Assembly (NCBI RefSeq): GCF_033568475.1
Contig: NC_133123.1
Coordinates: 154,767,753 to 154,831,752, forward strand
Source of the DNA: Henckelia pumila
Lineage: Eukaryota > Streptophyta > Magnoliopsida > Lamiales > Gesneriaceae
Reading direction: 5' to 3'
Length of the DNA: 64,000 nt
Shown here: positions 12,000 through 23,125 of the stretch, one piece after another
How positions within the stretch are numbered: position 1 is the stretch's first letter
Layout of the letters: each line of letters begins with the position of its first letter
The notes under the pieces: model-generated
Seen by the model: only the letters and a program-made list of their open reading frames with translations
What the model was told of the DNA's origin: nothing
The model's database searches: none
Program-made: the position numbers and the translations under genes

Positions 12000-14893
12000 A
12001 CCCTGTCGTGACTGCTACCAAATCCCTAGACTGAGTAGCCTTCCCACCGCCAATCTTGAAGCACCAAGGCTCCCAGATAACCTCTGAAGTACAAGGACTC
12101 CCAGAGTAACACTAGCATAGGGTCCCGTCCCATCACGTCTGGTCATGGTCATAGTCCACAACTCTCGGCATATACTGGACCTGGTATCCCTGATGAAAAC
12201 TCATCATCACAAGCCTCAACCTAGCAAAGGTCAGATAACCTACTGTTTCAAGAAACAACCTAAAACAAAGCCCAAATGTTCTAAACCGAACAATACCCTT
12301 AATGTCTCTAGATGAGTCCACTCATTGCTGGCACTAACATAGTCCACCGACCAACTAGGTCAATCCTAGGAAAACGCCCAGACTAACCACAAATCACACT
12401 GTCACAGTCGGCTCACTCAAATCCTATGAGTTGAAATAGTTGAACGCTAATCAACTAAACTCAATCCAAATTTCCGCACAATCATGCAATCATCCATGAA
12501 TTGCTGGATAAATAAAATATGTATCACTTATTTCAAGTTATGTACAATTCTCTTTATTACAATCTCATGTAATACATACAGTATTCAAAATACAATGAAA
12601 TGTACAACCAAACTTGAAATAATACAACCAAAGTATGATGATTCATTACAACTAAAATACTGTTTACAACTACAACGATACAGTATTTAAATCATCGTAC
12701 TAGTCTTCGTTTCTTGAGCATGAAGCTTCTGATCGACACACGCATCGATACAAGCATACTCCCGACCAAGTCTCTCTACATGTCCTCCTACGAAGAACTC
12801 CAGAGAAATAGCTCGTGATAGCTAATCAGCTATGCTCTGCGTCAGTGCATGTCAGTCGACCCCTCCTGCTCACGATCTACCATCAGCGTTCTTCTTGTAT
12901 TCATACCATGCTTTTGAACATTAAGTTTCCCGTGTGCCTACCGAACGTATCGATATCGGCATACCGGCAAAACCATGTTCTGCATGAGGTTAAAGACCTC
13001 ACTCTCGAAACCTGTCATGCTTTAGGCACTCGAGATATTCTTTGGTGAAGGTCTATCTGACAATCTCTCCCACTACTAGTGGAGAATCTTCAGAGTAGTG
13101 TCATCATGGTATGGACTGTACAGATACAAGCACCAAGTGCGTCCCATCCAATGCTCTGCCACTGCCTCTGGCATCCGGTACTCGATCCAAATCTAGGATC
13201 CACATGAGTAGAAATCTTGAAAACTCGGACACGATCCATCACTCCTATCCGCACTTGCTGGAATCCCATAAACCAAATCTTCAGAAATCCTGCCGATGAT
13301 GATAATCTCTGGGTAAATTAATTGTCGCATCATCACCTCTTCCAAGGTTTCATCCATCCTATAAGTATAACCCAAATTCTTATTACTATATCCCAAGTTT
13401 CTTGCATGCATATGCGCTCTGATACCAATAAATGTAGCGACCCTACCCGGATCCGCTACCTAATCAGAGTTAAGAGCATAATTAAACATGCATTAAATAA
13501 ATTGCTGCGGAAGACTTAAATAAAAACAGACCGGCAGAATACAACCGGTTAAACCAATTTGATTAATACAACCAAATCGAATAAATAAACCCTAAGGGCA
13601 AAACCTACAGCTAATCTTGCTGTCTTCACTGGTCGCTGGCTACTCCAAGATCCTGGCGCTCAATCCTGCACTTACACCTGCCCCGTCGAATGGGGTGTCC
13701 AGATACACAGAAAAGAATGGACGTGAGCTCTAAGCTCAATATGAAAGCACTGGGTAAAACATACAAATATGATGCATGCAAATGATAGGGTATCCATATC
13801 TGGGATAACTGTATATAACTGCTCAGTAATGGCGCCTAGGATATGAGTGGTACAACCCGGGGAGCAAACCCTGCGTACACTGCTCATTCCTACAGGACGT
13901 GGACTGTGTCCCCCGATGCTAGCCACCCATAACCGTCAGTCAATAGGCCCTAGACATCAACCGCCCAGACAGGGCTGAGCGACCTACGTGGCTCATCTCA
14001 TAAGATGGACAGATACAATATGATATGCACATGCTACATAATAAATGACATATAAAATGCAACATATAAGCATGCAAAACCCGCTGGCAATCTCAGTCTG
14101 TACTTACGTATCTTACTACAGGCAGTTCCTAGCAGTCCCACTCTAGGTTCCAAGCCTATATCATCTCTACAATGCAAATACCCATGCATCAATAATTAAA
14201 CTCTAAAAGTCTTAACTAAGCTATTGCATACTCCTAAATAATTTAAGGAGACCATAGCTATACTTGAATCAGTCGTCAACCCGCTGATGACAATTGCCTC
14301 AAAACTAGGCCACAGCTCCGCCTCGATGCCTGGATCGCTATGCCACTTCCGGATTCCCAATAGGATGCCTAGAACTCCCTAGATTTGAGTTAGAAGGCTT
14401 AGGAATCTGAGAGAAGAGAGGAAAATGTGCACTTTGAAATGAAATCTCGGCCCCCTATTTATAGACGGAGTTCGGAGCCTCCGAACCCGGTTCGGAACGT
14501 CCGAACATGATCGGAACCTCCGATCCCACCTTCGGAGCGTCCGATCGCCCAATATTACGTCAGCCATGATGTCACCTTGCTGACGTAAGCGATGACGTGT
14601 GCCCTGGTCCCGATCGGAACGTCCGATCTTGCCGACGGAGCTTTCGATCTCGATCGGAGCCTCCGATCCTGAGTTTGGATCCTCCGATCCAGTTCGGAGC
14701 CTCCTGACTTGGTTCGGAGCTTCCGAACCCTCCGGACCTTTGGGACCTTTCCGGCTACTTTCGAGTGTTCTGAATCCATTTCTGGACTCCGTTTACCCAT
14801 TTGGAATTTTCTTAATCATGTTTTACTTAATTTAAACATGATTACTCGATTAATATACTCATTAATCGCTAATTTTGGATACGGGTTACTACA
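12000..14893 (-). mobile_element. Nested Ty3/gypsy fragment: 5' LTR plus non-coding leader
   Basis: On the minus strand an LTR (14893 down to 13433) is followed by a primer-binding site TGGTATCAGAGC (13416-13427) and about 1.4 kb of leader with no recognisable coding sequence. The LTR shares promoter-region structure, the GGAAGTGGCATAGCGATCC segment and the palindrome array with the plus-strand gypsy LTR at 60984-62306, so both belong to one family or to sister families. No second LTR and no gypsy gag or pol are present, and no target duplication matches at the far edge. It is a broken remnant; the edge near 12000 is approximate (within about 15 bp). Confidence 0.75.
13433..14893 (-). repeat. 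LTR of the nested gypsy element
   Basis: About 1461 bp, from TGTAGTAACC to GTCGCTACA on the minus strand. Contains some ten copies of a GATCGGANNNTCCGATC-type palindrome (about 14465-14728), then a TATA box (CTATAAATAG, 14452-14463 region). Ends next to an initiator-Met primer-binding site. Confidence 0.8.
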
Positions 14894-15814
14894 GGCCTGG
14901 AGAAAAACCATGAATATAGAAGCAACGATCGATGGTATGTCCATCTATTTCACAGTTTGTACAGTAGAGCTTTTTGCTGCCGGACGGCCGGTGAGATTCT
15001 GCCTCGGTGATTCGTCTGGCAGTCATCCGGTTTTGAGTCTTGGGTTGTGAAAAATTCACAACATGTCCAGAATTATCTCTGTTGGCCGCCACTTCACTTT
15101 GTCTCTCGTGTTGTAAAATAAGTCCATGAACCTTCCGAGTATCCGGAAGAGGATTCATTAAAAATATGGATCCGAGAATTGTGGAAAAAGAATCATTCAA
15201 TCCCATAAGGAATTGCATGACTCGTTCTTTCTTTTCTCTTTCAGTGAGGCCTTTGAAACCGCCACAAGTACAAGTGATTGGATCGCGGTACGAAGAAAGT
15301 TCATCCCAAAGAGCTTTCATCTTGGTATAGTAGATTGAAGCAGATTGATGTCCTTGACGCAGTTCTGTAATTTCTTGACGGATTTAAAAAATCCGAGTGT
15401 CATCCCTTGCGAGAATCTGTCTTTTAGATCATTCCATACATCATTTGCAGATTCTGTGTAGATAATACTACTTGCAATGTTGGAATCTACAAAATTAAGA
15501 ATCCATGAAAGCACCATGTGGTTGCAGCGCTCCCATGTTTGAAATGTGTCATGGTTTTCTTCCGGCTTCTTGATTGTCCCGTTGATAAAACCAATTTTGT
15601 ATTTCGCGCTTAGGGCTATGCGCATCGCGCGGCTCCATTGCCCATAATTATTTCCTTCGAGTGGTTTGGAGACGAGAACCAGATCAGGGTGGTCGGAATG
15701 ATGCAAAACGAGAGGGGTCCGATTGGCTGGCTCCCTTCTCCTTCTTCGAGCTTTCGTCTCCCATTGTTGCAGCGGAATTGTGTTGATATTAGAATCTTTA
15801 ATTCTCTGATACCA

Positions 15815-16035
15815 TGTAAGAATATGAAAGTATACGGGAGAAAAGCTTTGTGATTATTGTGTATTCCATACATAATAAATTACAAGTATATATACAACTA
15901 TTTCACCAGGAAATCTGCTATCTATTTTACAAAAAATTACACCATGTATGGAAACTATATCATAGCTAATTACATAAAATATATTCAAGAGATCATATTT
16001 GATTGTGGCAATCAATTAGAATCCTTTCTTTAATA
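15815..16035 (-). repeat. 5' LTR of copia element 1
   Basis: Direct repeat of 10494-10713. It is followed on the element strand by ATGGTATCAGAG, the initiator-Met primer-binding site, and bordered outside by GTGAC. Confidence 0.9.
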
Positions 16036-16040
16036 GTGAC

Positions 16041-16440
16041 TGACTACTACCTCACTTGTGGTGGAGCGATGTAAATGTCTACTAATAGGGAGACGATTCA
16101 GGTGACAATGCAAAAACTCCACACCTTAATGTAATTTTTTTTTTTAAAAAAAATGATTGATGACCCAACACTTTTTTCATTGGTTTGTTATTACTAAAAA
16201 AACATACGTGATATGGTGTCGCATGTCAATTTTGTGAAACAAATATCCTATCTAGGTTGCCCATGAAAACATATTATGTTTTATGTCAAAAATATTATTT
16301 TTTTATTGTAAATATGATTAAAATTGACTAATATATATCATGGAAAAAAATCAATAAAACGTTTCACAACAGACCTATTACTATTATTAATCGACTCCAA
16401 ATAATAAATTACATGATTCTTCGTATAAAATTCCTCATTG

Positions 16441-16477
<37 letters not shown>

Positions 16478-17410
16478 ATAATAATACAGTATTAATATGA
16501 CTAGAATACAATGCGCCACAATTGGCCTAAGTTAACGGAAAACTGACGTATTTTTGACCTCCCATGGTTTCCATGGAACTCCAACCGTACACGGAAGACC
16601 AACCAAACCAAGATAGTAAATATAGTAAATTACATATTTTTACTAAGAAAATAACCAATTCACACACTGAAAACATAATTCAGATAGCTGAAAGATTGCT
16701 GATAATGGCCTGTAGTCTCAGGTTTGTTGTGTTGGCTGTTGAAATCATTGAAAAAGATCCGATTTTTCTCGACCAATTCGTGAATTATTTTTTTATGTTT
16801 TCTGATCATTTCGTCTAAATTTAGTATCCGGGCTGTTCTTGATTTGTCGGAATTTGCATGGGACAGATTGTTGTTTTGAGTATGATATGCATGGAGGGTG
16901 GGTGACTAGTGAGCTTGGGGTTAAATTCTTGTCTCAAATCTTTTGGGTTTTTTTTTGTGCTCATTTAACCGCGTTTCTTTGGTTGAACAAGTTGATTTAT
17001 ATTTATATTAATCAAATTGTTGCATGCATCATTTCTTCTCAGAGAAGTTGTTGAATTCAAACTTAGGAGGAAACGCGGAAACATGGTCTACTTTTGTTGT
17101 TGAAATTTGGTGTAATAGAGGCTAAAGGGCTTCTTCATCCCCAACAACAGTATCTTGATAATGGATTCTTTCCTTTAGGTGTGAATCAAGGCGGAAATTC
17201 GAGCTCGGCCCGTTTGATTCTCGTGTTCATAATCTTTTGTGCCTTTTCAGGTTCCTTTTTCTCAGTCGTTAGCGTGGATGGTTGAGTTTGAGGTTTGTAG
17301 ATGTGTTTTAACTGCTAAAAGTATGCACAAAGTGTTTTAGTTAGCATTCAATTCTTGTTCTCAGTAAGCATTTTTGTGACGAAGCAGAGCGAGCTATCAA
17401 GAATCTGGCT
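16041..17410. other. Intergenic and probable 5' UTR of the kinesin gene
   Basis: AT-rich sequence with a pure AT microsatellite at 16443-16474. From about 16840 it becomes less AT-rich and may be kinesin 5' UTR with introns: a TTCTTGTTCTCAG acceptor ends at 17364, and the frame upstream of 17411 stays open back to it. No other gene is seen. Confidence 0.45.
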
Positions 17411-20400
17411 ATGGATTCAGTACCAAAAGATTATCCTAGAATCAACAGAGCAACAGTCTCTACAAATGGTGATGTTTTTGAACCCTCTTCGAGTAACAAC
17501 GGTAAGGCCAGTGACGACGCAAAAATTTTGCAATCCCCATCTTATAACTGTGTAAGATTATTGAACCTAAGATGTTAGCTTACTCTCCCTCACTCTGTTT
17601 CTTCTACAGCTAAGCAGCGGGTGACTTTGGTAGAATGGTTAAACTGTGTTCTTCCAGATTTGAATTTGCCAATAAATGCTGCAGACGAAGAACTTCGCGC
17701 GTTCTTGGTGGATGGTTCTGTTTTGTGCAGAGTACTGAACAAACTAAAACCTGGTTCTATATCTGAGGTAGTTGGAACTTTACATGAGTTGCCTTGGAGT
17801 TTCGGAATTCAGATGTTATTACAAATTATGACATGACATGGTTTATTTCTGAATATTTGCTCAAGTTTGGTGCTCCTGTAAGTTCTTCACAATCCCGGTC
17901 CGAAAATGTGGAAAGATTTCTGTCAGCAATGGATAAATTGGGCTTGCCAAGGTTTCAAGCAGCAGATCTGGAAAAGGTAGCATAGATTTTTTGCTTCCCC
18001 TGTTACTCTATAACTAACCTTAGCTTTTGACCTTTTGTGTGCTTACTTTGTGCAGGGATCTATGAAGATTGTCTTGGACTGCCTTCTGACACTACAAACT
18101 CATTTTCTCCCAAATCTTGGAAGGTACAACGCAAGTTCTCAAAGGGATGAACCCTTTCGAATGCTCACTTCCCCAACTTCTACATCAGACTCGAAATTTC
18201 AACGTGTCTTACGCAGCCCCATAAGGGCCGGTATCTCTCGTTTGCTTCCTTCTTTTTGTCAGTCTATGTATACACAGAAACACAGTTTATGCAACTTTGT
18301 TGACAAATGAGTCAAATGACAATGAATTCATTTATATTCAATCTTGATTCCATGCAGAGCCATCAGCTGCCCTTATTAATCATGTTGGACACAAGTTTCA
18401 CGAAGTGTTTCAGCTTAAACAAGGATCTTATACTGATATTCCGGCTGCAAAGATTTCGGAAATGATGAAATCCAATAGCTTAGATGTGAGCCTATCGACC
18501 GATCTTGTTCTCGGTTTCTTTCAACTGTATTATGAATTCTGTCAGCCGACTTGAAACTTGTCTGTGATGCAGAATGCCCCAACACAATCGCTGTTGTGCG
18601 TAGTAAATGGTATTCTAGATGAAAGTATCGAACGGAAGAATGGAGAAATACCTCATGTAAGATATTCAAGAAGCTCATTTTAGAGAGCACATAGCGAAGG
18701 GTAAAAAATAACCTTTAACAAATTTTCCTTCAACTTCTCAGCGTGTTGCCTGCCTATTGAGAAAAGTCGCGCAGGAGATAGAGCGACGGATATCCACTCA
18801 AGCAGAACATTTGCGCACGGTACTAATCTAAGAAGATGAGTCTGTTGCTGATTAATCATACTAACACAGAATCCTCATCTACTTCTGCATCTTGATCTGC
18901 AGCAAAATAATCTTTTCAAGGCTCGCGAGGAGAAATACCAGTCAAGAATCAGAGTTCTTGAGGTGCTTGCCGCGGGAACTAGTGAAGAGATACAGGTATA
19001 GTGGCGCTTCCCATTTTAACGAATTCTGTGTTAACCTGCATGCTGATGATGTTCATGTATATTAGTACAATAATACAATTTTACTATATGAATTCGTCGT
19101 TGCACAAGGTTGTGGATGATGCTTAAGCTTTCCTTTGTACATTTTAGCTCATTCCAATCTTTATCAAAACCCAACCTAATTTTAAATGCAGTGTGAGAAG
19201 AACAGTATAGAAGTGAAAAAGAAAATAGAGGAGCAGTATGTAGAGAGACTGATGAAAGAAAAAGAGAGCTACAATCAAGAGATCGCAAATTTAAAAGAAG
19301 AACTCGAAATAGCTCGGAGAAAACATGAAAAGGATTATAGTCAAGGGGCCACGGATTTAAAACAAGAACTCGAAGTAGTTACAAGAAAATATGAAGAGCA
19401 ATCCAGGGATTTGAAACAAGAACTCGAAGTAGCTAGAAGAAAATATGAAGAGCAATCCAGGGATTTGAAACAAGAACTCGAAGTAGTTAAAGGAAAACAT
19501 GAAGACCAATCCAGGGATTTGAAACAAGAACTCGAAGTAGCTAAAAGAAAACATGAAGACCAATGCACGAATTTGAAACAAGAACTCGAAGTAGCTAAAA
19601 GAAAATATGAAGAGCAATCCTTACTATGGAAATCCGAAGCAACAGGATCTCAACAGGAGCTTGAGAATAGACTAAAAGAAGCAGTAAGCCAGCTAACAGA
19701 GTCGAGGAATAAAGTGAAGGAGCTTGAGAATAAACTAAAAGAAGCAGTAAGCCATCTAACAGAGTCGATGAATAAAGTGAAGGAGCTTGAAGCATTTTCC
19801 GAATCAAAATCTCAAAGTTGGAACAAAAAAGAGCGCGTTTACTATACATTCACGGAAGCTCAGCTTGGTGCTTTGCGGGTGCGCTAAGAAATGATCATCA
19901 TATCTCTACTTATCATTTACCTTGAAAGGAAAAAGTACCCAAATTATCTTATGTAGCAATTAATGCATTTGTACAGGAACTAAGGTTTGCATCTGAGTCG
20001 ATCCGGCAAGAAATTGCTGGAACACAGAAAAGCTATTCAGAAGACTTCAGTATTTTAGGTTGAATAAGTTTTTGAGGAACTGTTTTAGTTGTTTAAAGAG
20101 AATGAAGATGAATAAGAATTAACTTGTGATTACAGGAACAAGAATCAAGGCTATGGATGAAGCTGCAAAGAACTATCATTCTCTCCTAGCTGAAAATCGA
20201 AAGATGCATAATGAACTACAAGAGCTTAAAGGTGAATCCTAGTTGTTACATGGTCTTCGGAATATGAATGGCTGCAAAGCAAAAAATTTACTTCTTGTTT
20301 GATTCAATTAGGGAATATTCGGGTGTATTGCCGTGTAAGGCCCTTTCTTCCGGGTCAGAAGCAGAAACAATCAACTGTCGAATACATTGGTGAAAATGGA

Positions 20401-22102
20401 GAGATAGTTGTTTCAAATCCATCTAAACAAGGGAAAGAAGCGCGACGTTCATTTAAGTTCAATAAAGTATACAGTCCAACAGCAACACAAGGTTTTGATA
20501 TTCATGTTTGTGCTAGAGAAGTGTGTATTTATATACATAAATTGTCGTCCTTGATTTGATACGACTTTTCAAATGTACGCAGCTGAAGTATTTGCAGATA
20601 CGCAGCCGTTAATACAGTCTGTTTTGGATGGATATAATGTATGCATACTTGCCTATGGTCAGACTGGTTCTGGGAAAACATATACCATGGTAAGACAGTA
20701 AAAATTATAAAGCAGATAACATGTTTTTAACTTACAGCATAGAAGTGAACGGTAAAGTAATGCAGACTGGCCCTGATGGAGCTACTGAAGCAGAATGGGG
20801 AGTCAATTACCGAGCTTTAAACGATCTGTTCCGCATTTCACAAAGTAGAAAGAATAGCTATACATATGAAATTTCTGTTCAGATGGTGGAAATATATAAT
20901 GAACAAGTCCGCGATTTACTCTCCAATGATGGCACACAAAAAAGATATCCTTCTCATGATAATCATTTTATAAATTTACCTTTTGGCTTCATTTGTGGCT
21001 CGGGACTTTTGTCCTTTTCTAAACTTTTAGTGCAGAGTGTGTTTGGATTTGAGCTTTTTGCATTACACACTTGTTTTCTTTAACTTTCCTACACTTGGGA
21101 TTTTAGCTACCACTCAACCCAACGGGCTAGCTGTCCCAGATGCTAGCATTCACCCTGTCAGCAAAACTTCAGATGTATTAGATCTTATGAGTAGTGGACT
21201 AAAGAACAGAGCCAGAGGTGCCACAGCTTTAAATGAAAGAAGCAGTCGATCACACAGGTATTGGTCTTGAAAAACTCAATCTTCTCCTGTTACTTATTGT
21301 AAAAATTTATGCTGCATTTATCCAGTGTCGTCTCCATTCATGCCCGAGGAACGGATTTGAAGGGTAATTCAACTATAAGAAGCAGCCTACATTTAGTAGA
21401 TCTAGCAGGAAGTGAAAGAGTAGACCGTTCAGAGGTAACAGGAGACAGACTGAAAGAAGCTCAACATATAAACAAATCTTTATCTGCTCTTGGGGATGTC
21501 ATATTTGCTTTGGCACAAAAGAGTGCTCATGTCCCCTACCGTAACAGCAAGCTCACTCAAGTGCTTCAGAGCTCATTAGGTACATATAAGCTGTTTTATA
21601 TAAATTAAACTTTATTTTGATGAACAGTATGAGCAAAAACAAGAAACACGAAATGAAAAAATTTTGCTTATTTAACACAGGTGGCCAAGCGAAGACACTT
21701 ATGTTTGTTCAACTTAATCCTGACATCGGTTCCGCCACTGAATCAATAAGTACCTTAAAATTTGCTGAGAGGGTGTCCGGAGTCGAGCTCGGTGCAGCAA
21801 AAAGCAGCAAAGATGTGAGGGATGTCAGGGATTTGATGGAACAGGCAAGTATCTTGGTCTCCATGTGAGTTTAAGTTATACATCGTTATATTTCTCCGTG
21901 GAATACACATTGTCTCCAGCATGGGTTCTTTCCCAACTTGTAATCCAAAGCAAACGTAAGATAACATATACTGCTAACTGAATAGAACTTTTTGGTGATG
22001 AAATAATAGGTATCATCTTTGAAAGACACTATAGCCGAGAAAGACGAGGAGATTGAGAGGCTGCAGCGGCTTAAAGATCTCAAAAACATGTCGACTGGCT
22101 AA
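17411..22102 (+). CDS. Kinesin-14 (KIN-14) with calponin-homology domain
   Basis: Minus-end-directed microtubule motor of the plant KCH type, whose CH domain can bind actin. Eighteen coding exons: 17411-17549, 17610-17767, 17866-17976, 18056-18230, 18358-18485, 18573-18656, 18742-18819, 18903-18995, 19192-19878, 19977-20058, 20136-20231, 20312-20491, 20583-20689, 20766-20944, 21093-21257, 21326-21579, 21681-21844, 22010-22102; total 990 residues. The CH domain covers about residues 50-140 ([26 protein letters not shown]). A coiled coil with internal repeats covers about 322-551. The KIN-14 neck [14 protein letters not shown] starts the motor near 608; it has the P-loop GQTGSGKT, switch I NERSSRSH and switch II DLAGSER. 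Two introns are unusual: 20945-21092 is AT-AC and 21845-22009 starts with GC. The start ATG at 17411 is a choice; the frame is open upstream to 17365. The tail after the motor is short, so more exons could have been missed. Confidence 0.9.
19354..19623 (+). repeat. 54-bp (18-residue) tandem repeat in the kinesin coiled coil
   Basis: Five in-frame copies of a unit reading [18 protein letters not shown] with small changes; a diverged copy precedes them. Eighteen residues equal one heptad plus one hendecad, so a coiled coil can continue through the array. A second in-frame duplication of 21 residues ([21 protein letters not shown]) follows at about 19660-19785. Confidence 0.9.
20945..21092 (+). 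other. AT-AC (U12-type) intron in the kinesin motor domain
   Basis: The 5' end is ATATCCTT, the U12-type AT-AC donor; near the 3' end TTTTCTTTAAC (21074-21084) fits the U12 branch-site consensus, and the intron ends CCTAC about nine bases later. Joining at these sites gives DGTQKR followed by [17 protein letters not shown], the expected motor sequence. No GT-AG pair nearby does this. Confidence 0.85.
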
Positions 22103-23125
22103 CAGCTTTGTACAAACTAACCATGAAGGTATATATACTCCAACACGGGGCAATATTTTCCACAGTACGTACTTCAGAGATCCGAATGTAGCGTTAACGA
22201 TATATATGCAAGCTTATAGTGTTCCATGGCAATATAATATAACCATATCTACCGAAGCAGTCATCTTTGAGCCACATTTTACTCCACTTACGGAGGATCT
22301 CTCTTAGTACACCCCACCTTCATGACACAAGTTTGCTGATTTTTTTCTAAAAAAATTCGTGCTGTATAGAAATAGAAACTGTAGTGACAGATAGATAAAC
22401 CATATTAAAACACATGGCCAATGGTCTTCATGATTTTTTTTCCCTAGAAATTCATTAAGTGCTTTGTAATTGTTCCTTAACAATTGTAAATTCCGCCGCA
22501 AGAAATAGAAACAATATGTTCATCTATTTGAGTTTACTTATGGATTCATATTCTATTTCGTTGGTTATTCTAACATTTGACAGAAATTTCACAAAGCCCG
22601 TGGCCCCATTTGAGCCCTAAAAACGACATTAGGGTTGGTTTGTAAATGTTAAAAAAAAGAAAGAAAAGGAAGATGTGATGATAGAGTTTTCAAAATTTTG
22701 TAAAGAATAGTTCATAATCACTTTTTTTTAAGCGTGTGCAAACACTACCCAAGTGTAGCGATGTGACATCTAAAGTAAGATTCATGAAAATGCACAAAAG
22801 CTATAAAAGCACATAATTTTTCCTTTCTGCCTTCTGACTAAAATTACAAAGAAGTTTACAAACTTGGAATACAAAAAGACCTCACCCTACAACTCAAAAG
22901 TCAGAAAGATTGTATCTCTTCCTGTTTCTTATTATAGATGGACTCGACCTCATTACATATACACAGAAAAAAGTAAAAGATTGACTCGGAACTACATAAC
23001 TATTTTCTTAGCACTCAGCATATACATTTATAAACATACGGTTCCTCCCAAAACTCTCCAGTTAGTTTGTTATTTGTGTTACTCAGTACCGCTACAATAT
23101 AGGTTCGTCATGATCAGATAGATGC
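22103..23125. other. Intergenic between convergent genes
   Basis: Holds the 3' UTRs of the kinesin (+) and of the small gene on the minus strand. No gene is supported by the short open frames. Confidence 0.5.

Larger units (their letters stand above)
10494..16035 (-). mobile_element. Ty1/copia LTR retrotransposon (element 1), broken, with a nested gypsy insertion
   Basis: Minus-strand element with LTRs at 10494-10713 and 15815-16035 and matching GTGAC target duplications. The primer-binding site (TGGTATCAGAG, initiator-Met tRNA) adjoins the 5' LTR near 15803-15814 and a purine tract (GAGGGGGAG) adjoins the 3' LTR near 10714-10724. Gag-like sequence with a zinc knuckle occupies about 14900-15706; reverse transcriptase and RNase H (LLYVDDMIIAGND, YLKGTPGQG, DADWGGD) occupy about 10720-12000. 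The part that should hold protease and integrase is absent and a gypsy fragment (about 12000-14893) stands there. Besides that loss the coding region has a few further breaks. The LTRs differ at about 7-8 of 220 positions by eye, roughly 3%; at an assumed 1.3e-8 changes per site per year this is about one million years. Confidence 0.92.

Noticed and set aside
12133-13519. Short open frames in the nested gypsy leader
   Set aside because: They match no gag, pol or other family and fall in sequence that follows the primer-binding site as leader.
19354-19623. Regular direct repeats that could suggest a CRISPR array
   Set aside because: Units are contiguous, coding and without spacers; this is a plant nuclear gene.
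19341-19849. Minus-strand repetitive open frames
   Set aside because: Shadow frames of the kinesin coiled-coil repeats.
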